Source: Acinetobacter kyonggiensis
GTDB taxonomy: Bacteria; Pseudomonadota; Gammaproteobacteria; Pseudomonadales; Moraxellaceae
Length of the DNA stretch: 33,688 nt
NCBI RefSeq assembly: GCF_900107285.1
Contig: NZ_FNPK01000027.1
Coordinates: 1-33,688 of the forward strand
Direction: 5' to 3'
Shown here: in pieces, positions 28,326 to 33,688 of the stretch
Numbering within the stretch: the stretch's first letter is position 1
Layout: every line of letters begins with the position of its first letter
Notes under the pieces: model-generated
What the model saw: only the letters and a program-made list of their open reading frames with translations
The model's database searches: none
Told to the model about the DNA's origin: nothing
Made by a program: the position numbers and the translations under genes

Positions 28326-29980
28326 TTACAAGTACCATTTTTAGAAATGAACTTTCTAGCTATATTTTTTTTAGCTACTTTACGTTCAGCTAACTTCATC
28401 TCCCCACCATTAACTAAATGGGTTATAGATGTCGTTATACTATCTGAATTAATTTTAATACTTTCACTTGCAGCCAGAATTAGAATTTCCCCATTTTTTT
28501 TATTTTTCCAAAACCAAACCCCTGTTTCTATAGCTATATTATAATTAGTTTCCAATAATGTTGGCTTGTTAACAATATCTAATCCGGTACTCTTCGCACA
28601 ATCTTTATAGCCAGAAAAATGAGTCATATGTAATAACCCCCTCCCTCTATAGTCTCTATTTGGATATTTTTCATTACCATATAAGTGAAAACCATAGGCA
28701 GCATCATTCCCTGCCAAATTATCCCAAATATAGTCTAACTTTTGTTGTCGTGTATATTTCCCCATTCCTCGTCTTTCAAAACCGGCATTTATCGCTGTTG
28801 GTGATATGCTGTAAATTCTTTCAGGGAGTTTAAAAGTTTTTTTTGTATAATTAAGACCCTCTCTTAACTTTGTGAAATTTTCAGTTTCTATTTGACCTTG
28901 AGCAAGAATATTAACTAAGTCTCTACAAGAATTTACTTCATATTTTCTCATAAACGTAGGTAATAACAATAAAGCATTCTGAAAATTTTCTTTAGCTTGA
29001 GGAGCTATATCTTTTATAAAATCTATATCTATATCTATATCTATAGATTTACCACATGTTTTACATTTAACATTTTCTTTAATAGGTTTACTAATCTTCG
29101 GCTCATTTTGTGCAGTAGTGCCATTTGTTACATCAACATCCAGATGTAACTTAACAGGGCTTTCTTTTACCCTCTTAGCCATATAGAGTACAGACTTTAA
29201 AGCTGTTCCATCAGGTTTTAATACTGTGAACTGTAACCGTTGACCAACCATACTGCGAAGTGGAATTTTTCCATTTGAAATAGAGAAAACTTTCTGTTCG
29301 CCACTGTCTAGTATTAACATTTCAACATTTGTTTTCTCTACAACATAGTCACTACCATCTCGATCTAGGAGTGTGATTGTTGAAGTACTTTTGAAATTTG
29401 CATATGGCTCATCTAATTTAATCAAAATTGGCTGTTGAGAACCATTTCCTGAATTGAGAGCACTTTTTTGAACGAATTGATCATTTGATGTCAAAACTAA
29501 AATTTCTATATCTCTATTTGGAGAAGACTGAACTTCTACAGTCCCTTTTTCATTGGTAGAACGTTCATAACCTTTCCCACCTTTAGGTCTTGATTGCAAA
29601 GGAAAATTAACCATAACTTTCCCTGTACTATCTACAATTTTAAATAAAGTGCTTACCAATCCATTTTCAGGTTTTTTTACGTTTCCCTGTTGATATTCCT
29701 CAAGTGTTTTTGGCAGCTGAACTTTTATCGGATTACTGACAGATGAAGCTATGGACGAGTTGATCGTTTTAAAAACTGTATAATCGCTAGTATTCGGTGG
29801 TTTAGCTAAAATTTCTATTGTTCTATTCGAAGAGGCTTGAAATACGAATAATCCACTTTCATCTGTTTTTTGAAGGTTATCTCTTGTTGAGCCTTGATAA
29901 CGAGACTTTACATTTAAATTGATTAATCGATGCCCCGATTTATCATAGAATTTAGACGTAATGGTGACTAAATGACTCAT
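28322..29980 (-). CDS. Putative T6SS effector with GH19 chitinase/lysozyme-like domain
   Basis: 552-residue protein whose ATG overlaps the vgrG stop (TAATG). Residues 1-85, 100-190 and 195-280 look like three related beta-sandwich units (first two end in NRTIEILAKPP and NRDIEILVLTS), possibly transthyretin-like modules that dock on VgrG. A CKTCG pair and an (Ile-Asp)4 run form the linker. From about 320 the GH19 fold is recognised: AQGQIETENF and REGLNYT hold the likely catalytic Glu pair, then AYGFHLYGN, YRGRGLLHMTHFSGY and ETGVWFWK. GH19 enzymes cut chitin or peptidoglycan glycans; after a VgrG, peptidoglycan is the likely target. There is no signal peptide. Not previously assigned by me to a named effector. 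Confidence 0.82.
   Translation of the reverse strand: MSHLVTITSKFYDKSGHRLINLNVKSRYQGSTRDNLQKTDESGLFVFQASSNRTIEILAKPPNTSDYTVFKTINSSIASSVSNPIKVQLPKTLEEYQQGNVKKPENGLVSTLFKIVDSTGKVMVNFPLQSRPKGGKGYERSTNEKGTVEVQSSPNRDIEILVLTSNDQFVQKSALNSGNGSQQPILIKLDEPYANFKSTSTITLLDRDGSDYVVEKTNVEMLILDSGEQKVFSISNGKIPLRSMVGQRLQFTVLKPDGTALKSVLYMAKRVKESPVKLHLDVDVTNGTTAQNEPKISKPIKENVKCKTCGKSIDIDIDIDFIKDIAPQAKENFQNALLLLPTFMRKYEVNSCRDLVNILAQGQIETENFTKLREGLNYTKKTFKLPERIYSISPTAINAGFERRGMGKYTRQQKLDYIWDNLAGNDAAYGFHLYGNEKYPNRDYRGRGLLHMTHFSGYKDCAKSTGLDIVNKPTLLETNYNIAIETGVWFWKNKKNGEILILAASESIKINSDSITTSITHLVNGGEMKLAERKVAKKNIARKFISKNGTCK
29021..29044. repeat. Hexanucleotide tandem repeat (ATCTAT)4
   Basis: Four exact copies of a 6-base unit inside the effector gene, coding for alternating Ile-Asp in the linker before the GH19 domain. 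Copy changes would alter the linker by two residues without shifting the frame. Confidence 0.8.
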
Positions 29981-32900
29981 TAATTAAAGTCCTCTTCTGT
30001 ATAAACTTCATCATCCTCAAAAGTATCTTCTTCTATTTCTTCCATCAGTTCATCAATATTGCCATTTGATATTTCCTGAGTTAAATAAGTGTGCAATGAA
30101 TTAAATCCCAATGCAGCAAAGTCGGACTGCTTTGACGTATAAAATCTTAAGGAACTCATACTTTTTTCACTATCTAGTTTATTTTTTTTGTTTTTTATTA
30201 GTTTTCCATTATCTTTATCAACAATGAAAATTTCCTTGTCACCTTCAGATAATCTGTTCCAATTATAATCAACTTGATTGCTATACGGAGTTTCTAGCAT
30301 TGGTAAACTCATCTGAGGTGTAGGTACTTGTTGCCCCCCAACAAAACTATGCTGCCCTGCTTTACTCTCAAACTTGCCACCCGTCGTGGTAAAAATACCC
30401 TGAGCATTAATTTTAATTTGAGAACCCCCAGCAGTCAGTACAATTTCTTTTGGACTGGTTATCTCAATTTTTTCTTCAGTTGAAATCAACTTTATGACTT
30501 TACGTGCAATAACTTCAATCGCATCATCCTGAGCTTGAATTTCGACCTTGCCTTTCGCAGCAAAGGCTCGGAGTCCTTTTTGTGCTGCAAATAAACTAAT
30601 TTTCTCATGAGCATGTGCCACAATATTTTTCTGTGCACTTAAGTTAATTGAACCTTGTGCACTCGTCGCAACATCCTGAGACGCTTGTAAAATAATGTCT
30701 TCAGGTGTGGTTAAAGCAATACCATTCGGTGAAGCCAATAACATCAATGCTTGTCTAAACAATTTTCCTTGTTGCTGTTTTCCAGTATCACGACTACTTT
30801 CTAAACCTTGGGTATAATCCTCCATAAAGCCTTGTAATGAACTGAATGCCTTATTTGGTGTGATGTCTAATTTGTTGCCCTTACTGAACGTGCCACAAGT
30901 ACTCATCATATCGAAATCTTGGATATCAACATTTGCCAACACTTTGCTTACTTCTTGTAAACTGCCGAAAGGATTCGATTCAATATTCTCTTTAATACTC
31001 GCAAGCTTGCCTTTGATCAGGTCAGAACCATGTTCCTCGACATTTTCAATAAAGTCTTTTAAATTTTCGACTGCTTCTTTTGTATCGGTGAAGAAATGAT
31101 TAAATTCATCAACAACGCCTTTGCTATGTTCAGCAAACTGCCTCATATCCTGAATAAAACCAGCACAATCTTTTAAAGCATTCAGTGGATCACGACTGAC
31201 ACTCTGTTTAAATAAATCAAGTGTGGTATTCAAGGCTTGACTGGTACTTTTGAGTTCCAAAGATTGAATCAATTTCGGTAAGCGACCAATCACATTGAGT
31301 GCATCGGTTTGCTGTTTAACGGCAATGTCACTGAGCATTTTCATGCTTTCGTGACCTTGGGTGAGTAAAGACTGTGCTTGCGCTGCATCCAAATGATCTG
31401 CAATGGCTTGTTCCTGAGCATAGGTGCTAATTAGCATCCCTTTACCTGCCCGGACAGCACCATACTGATCGGTTCTGAGTTCAAAGCCTTCGCCTCGACC
31501 CGTGCTGATCTCGGTAGTTTTAGGATGACTTAAATGACCCAAATTAAGCTGACTCGCGCCATGACTGCTCTGTAATTGGGTACTGATTTGTCCCGTCGTA
31601 TCATCAAAACGCAGCTGGTTAAATCCCGAACCACTAACCTCTTGTGAACGAATGCCACTGAGTTTTTTGGTATCGGGTAACTGTCCTTTGATATCAAACA
31701 TGGTCTGATGACGCTCAGCTTCATGAATACGCCCCACCACAAAGGGACGATCAACATCGCCTTCAAAGAAATCAATCACTACAATTTCACCAATACGTGG
31801 ATGAAATCTCGCCCCATAGCCGTCACCTGCCCAAGGGGTCAACACATCCACCCAAGCAGAATCGGCATCATTGTCATTGCTTCCCGCACCGCCATCATGT
31901 GCATGGTCATTGGTACGAGTAAACATAAAGCGAACTTTAATCCGTCCCCAAGCATCGACATAAATCGTTTCACCTTCAGGCCCAACCACCTTGGCACGTT
32001 GTGGATAGGCTGCTGGGCGATGCTGTAAAGGATGATATTCAGGCACAACGGGAATCGTGCGGCGCACCACATACAGCTCATTGGCTTGTCGTTCATCCCC
32101 TTGATGCTGCCAATGACTTAAACTTAATAGATGATCGAATTGCGGTAAAATATCTTTGGGCAAATTGTTTTGGTGATAAAAAGTTTTGCCTAAAATCAGA
32201 AACTCTTTGTCTGAACCTGAATGTGAATCAATTTCAGGATGATCGATTAATTCAAACCAATAACCCACTTGTGCATCACGTACACTGCTCTTGGCAGTAA
32301 AATATTTGGATTGTAAGTTCTGATATTGCGACAGTTTTTGACTAAGCTTATCTAATTGCTGACTACCTGAAACCGTGCTTTGATCTGCCCCTGTTAAATC
32401 AGCTGTCCATGCGGGGCTGAGGCTCCAAGCCTGTTCCAAACTTAAGCTTTCATTGTCTTGTACATCACTATGCTGATGCTGAGTCAGTAGACTATTGCTT
32501 TGATCTTGAGATAGGCGATGGGCTTGCCAACGCTGTGTCTGTATAGCCGTTGCTTGTAAATAACGTTCAGCACTAAAATGGGTGATGCTATCTAAATGTT
32601 CGGTGGCATGACTGCGATGAAAACGAATGCATCTTCGGCTTAAAGCACTATATGGTTGATGATTATCAATTAAACGTAATTTTTGTGCTTGAATCGCTGC
32701 CGCTGAAGTCATCACCATATGCTCAGCTTCATCAATTAACCAATTGATACCTTCACTGCGCCAGAGTCGTGTTAAAAACTCATAATCAGTTTCATTGGCT
32801 TGCATCACAAAAGGACGCACGTCATATTCTTGGCTTAAGCCCTGTGCGTTTAAACTTAGGCTTGCTGCAAATAATGCACTCTTACTTTGCCATTCTTTAA

Positions 32901-33312
32901 ATAAAATTTCACTAATCTCAGGCACAGTTTTGTTCATAAACACGCGACTATTACGGCGTTTGTGCCAAAGTGTGGTGGCATCTTCAAGGGTCAATTTATA
33001 TAAAGTTAATGCACCATCACTTTGCCCTTGGCTCGCCCCCGTAATGATGCCCGTGATTCGGTACAGTTCACCTAAATCCGTGACTTGATCGACGGCCACT
33101 TGGGCGCCAATAAATTGTTTCAGTGGAATGTATGCATTACTCGATAAGCAAATCAGTTCAGCTTTAAGCCCCTGATTGATACGATGATATCCTTCAATTC
33201 TTTGAATCAAGACTTGAGGATTGAGTAATTCATTGGAAAAATGGATATGCAGGGCGCGCTTTTGCAAACTTAAGCCCATAGCGTCCATAACAGCATGGAT
33301 TGTTTTTAGCAT
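29980..33312 (-). CDS. vgrG: Type VI secretion system spike protein VgrG
   Basis: Trimeric puncturing spike of the T6SS. The N-terminal gp27-like part (about residues 1-400) includes the FVMQANETDYEFLTRLWRSEGI segment. The gp5-like OB fold follows (DAWGRIKVRFMF, about 454, to FHPRIGEIVVIDFFEGDVDRP). About 635-835 is a long helical, coiled-coil-rich insertion. DUF2345-type beta repeats occupy about 850-1000 (SPNGIALTTPEDIILQAS ... GGKFESKAGQHSFVGGQQ). The last ~100 residues form a distinct acidic tail ending EEDTFEDDEVYTEEDFN, probably the effector contact. No hcp or tss gene is in the window, so it is an orphan cluster. An IS end lies 73 bases upstream. Confidence 0.95.
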   Translation of the reverse strand: MLKTIHAVMDAMGLSLQKRALHIHFSNELLNPQVLIQRIEGYHRINQGLKAELICLSSNAYIPLKQFIGAQVAVDQVTDLGELYRITGIITGASQGQSDGALTLYKLTLEDATTLWHKRRNSRVFMNKTVPEISEILFKEWQSKSALFAASLSLNAQGLSQEYDVRPFVMQANETDYEFLTRLWRSEGINWLIDEAEHMVMTSAAAIQAQKLRLIDNHQPYSALSRRCIRFHRSHATEHLDSITHFSAERYLQATAIQTQRWQAHRLSQDQSNSLLTQHQHSDVQDNESLSLEQAWSLSPAWTADLTGADQSTVSGSQQLDKLSQKLSQYQNLQSKYFTAKSSVRDAQVGYWFELIDHPEIDSHSGSDKEFLILGKTFYHQNNLPKDILPQFDHLLSLSHWQHQGDERQANELYVVRRTIPVVPEYHPLQHRPAAYPQRAKVVGPEGETIYVDAWGRIKVRFMFTRTNDHAHDGGAGSNDNDADSAWVDVLTPWAGDGYGARFHPRIGEIVVIDFFEGDVDRPFVVGRIHEAERHQTMFDIKGQLPDTKKLSGIRSQEVSGSGFNQLRFDDTTGQISTQLQSSHGASQLNLGHLSHPKTTEISTGRGEGFELRTDQYGAVRAGKGMLISTYAQEQAIADHLDAAQAQSLLTQGHESMKMLSDIAVKQQTDALNVIGRLPKLIQSLELKSTSQALNTTLDLFKQSVSRDPLNALKDCAGFIQDMRQFAEHSKGVVDEFNHFFTDTKEAVENLKDFIENVEEHGSDLIKGKLASIKENIESNPFGSLQEVSKVLANVDIQDFDMMSTCGTFSKGNKLDITPNKAFSSLQGFMEDYTQGLESSRDTGKQQQGKLFRQALMLLASPNGIALTTPEDIILQASQDVATSAQGSINLSAQKNIVAHAHEKISLFAAQKGLRAFAAKGKVEIQAQDDAIEVIARKVIKLISTEEKIEITSPKEIVLTAGGSQIKINAQGIFTTTGGKFESKAGQHSFVGGQQVPTPQMSLPMLETPYSNQVDYNWNRLSEGDKEIFIVDKDNGKLIKNKKNKLDSEKSMSSLRFYTSKQSDFAALGFNSLHTYLTQEISNGNIDELMEEIEEDTFEDDEVYTEEDFN

Positions 33313-33384
33313 AATAATTTATTGTTGTAGGGGTATTATTTTAATTAGTGGCTGCATTCTAGAAAATGTTGTTTTTTTAGTCTA

Positions 33385-33688
33385 GGGCGTGTCATCAATT
33401 AGGTTGATAAAATCTGACGCGTCCTTATTATTCTCTTATGACTAAACGCTATGCATTAAGAGACGATCAATGGGAACAGATTAAAGATCTGTTACCTGGA
33501 CGAACAGGTACGGTTGGTGTAACCGCCAAAGATAACCGATTATTTGTTGAAGCAATACTATATCGTTACCGCTCAGGTATCCCGTGGCGAGACTTGCCTG
33601 AACGCTTTGGTGATTTTAGAGTCGTGCATACTCGCTTTAGCCGCTGGGCTAAAACAGGCGTGTGGCAGAGAGTTTTTGAAGTGCTGTC
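33385..33688 (+). mobile_element. Left part of a second IS5-family element
   Basis: The element begins with GGGCGTGTCATCAATTAGG directly after a TA (33383-33384), and is followed by a transposase frame that runs off the window. Its terminus and transposase differ clearly from those of the element at 26488, so the two are different ISs of the same family. It sits 73 bases upstream of vgrG in the opposite orientation. Confidence 0.82.
33438..33688 (+). CDS. IS5-family transposase, N-terminal part
   Basis: Partial frame cut by the right edge of the window, 83 residues seen. It reads MTKRYALRDDQWEQIKDLLPG, then FVEAILYRYRSGIPWRDLPERFGDFRVVHTRFSRWAKTGVW, the N-terminal domain typical of IS5-family transposases (often the first of two overlapping frames). 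The DDE residues would lie beyond the edge. Confidence 0.88.
   Translation, partial: MTKRYALRDDQWEQIKDLLPGRTGTVGVTAKDNRLFVEAILYRYRSGIPWRDLPERFGDFRVVHTRFSRWAKTGVWQRVFEVL

Noticed and set aside
31708..32300. Plus-strand frames opposite vgrG
   Set aside because: They overlap the conserved OB-fold region of VgrG; composition is that of antisense frames.
26488..33688. Composite transposon formed by the two IS elements
   Set aside because: The two elements have different terminal sequences and different transposases, so they would not act as a matched pair. The right one is also incomplete in the window.

Overview
The window looks like a chromosomal segment from an Acinetobacter-type gammaproteobacterium. 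The evidence is the low GC content, a complete F-type ATP synthase operon, a divergent znuA / zur-znuC-znuB zinc locus immediately upstream of it, and the def / LysM-dprA-tsaC block. The species cannot be fixed from the sequence alone; the genus is inferred from protein style and gene order.

Layout. 1-316: what appears to be the tandem promoter and leader of an rRNA operon read leftward out of the window (no rRNA gene is inside). 655-3276 (minus): a copper module, a His-rich DUF2946 protein followed by the OprC-type TonB-dependent copper receptor. 3370-6951: peptide deformylase (minus) divergent from a LysM protein, dprA and tsaC (plus). 6952-7341: non-coding, with tandem leftward terminators and a possible small RNA. 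7342-9203: an EamA exporter divergent from an AraC-family regulator, with two perfect inverted repeats between them. 9614-11489: glutathione peroxidase, an RcnB-like periplasmic protein and a lipoprotein. 11548-14068 (minus): AdhP alcohol dehydrogenase, a small unknown protein and a DUF2846 lipoprotein. 14190-21371 (minus): atpIBEFHAGDC with a clear sigma70 promoter. 21542-24588: zinc uptake and its regulator, with a Zur-box-like palindrome in the divergent promoter. 24697-26401: a LysE/RhtB exporter and a YfeX-like DyP peroxidase.

The accessory part is 26488 to the right edge. A complete 839-bp IS5-family element (26488-27326) and the left end of a second, different IS5-family element (from 33385) bracket an orphan type VI secretion island on the minus strand. 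It holds a long VgrG, a previously unassigned effector-like protein with N-terminal beta-sandwich-like repeats and a C-terminal GH19 chitinase/lysozyme-like domain, and a coupled gene that looks like its periplasmic immunity protein. The three genes overlap by 1 and 4 bases (TAATG, ATGA), so they are probably translated as one unit. The immunity candidate is split by a frameshift at an A7 tract: the signal peptide lies in one frame and the SH3-like body in another. Base composition drops sharply from the VgrG tail through the effector and immunity genes, as expected for a swapped effector cassette.

The most useful observations are the broken or slippage-dependent immunity gene, the VgrG-GH19 architecture between two IS elements, the Zur palindrome and His-rich zinc proteins, the paired operator-like repeats at 8304-8366, and a structured minus-strand transcript candidate at 6983-7128.
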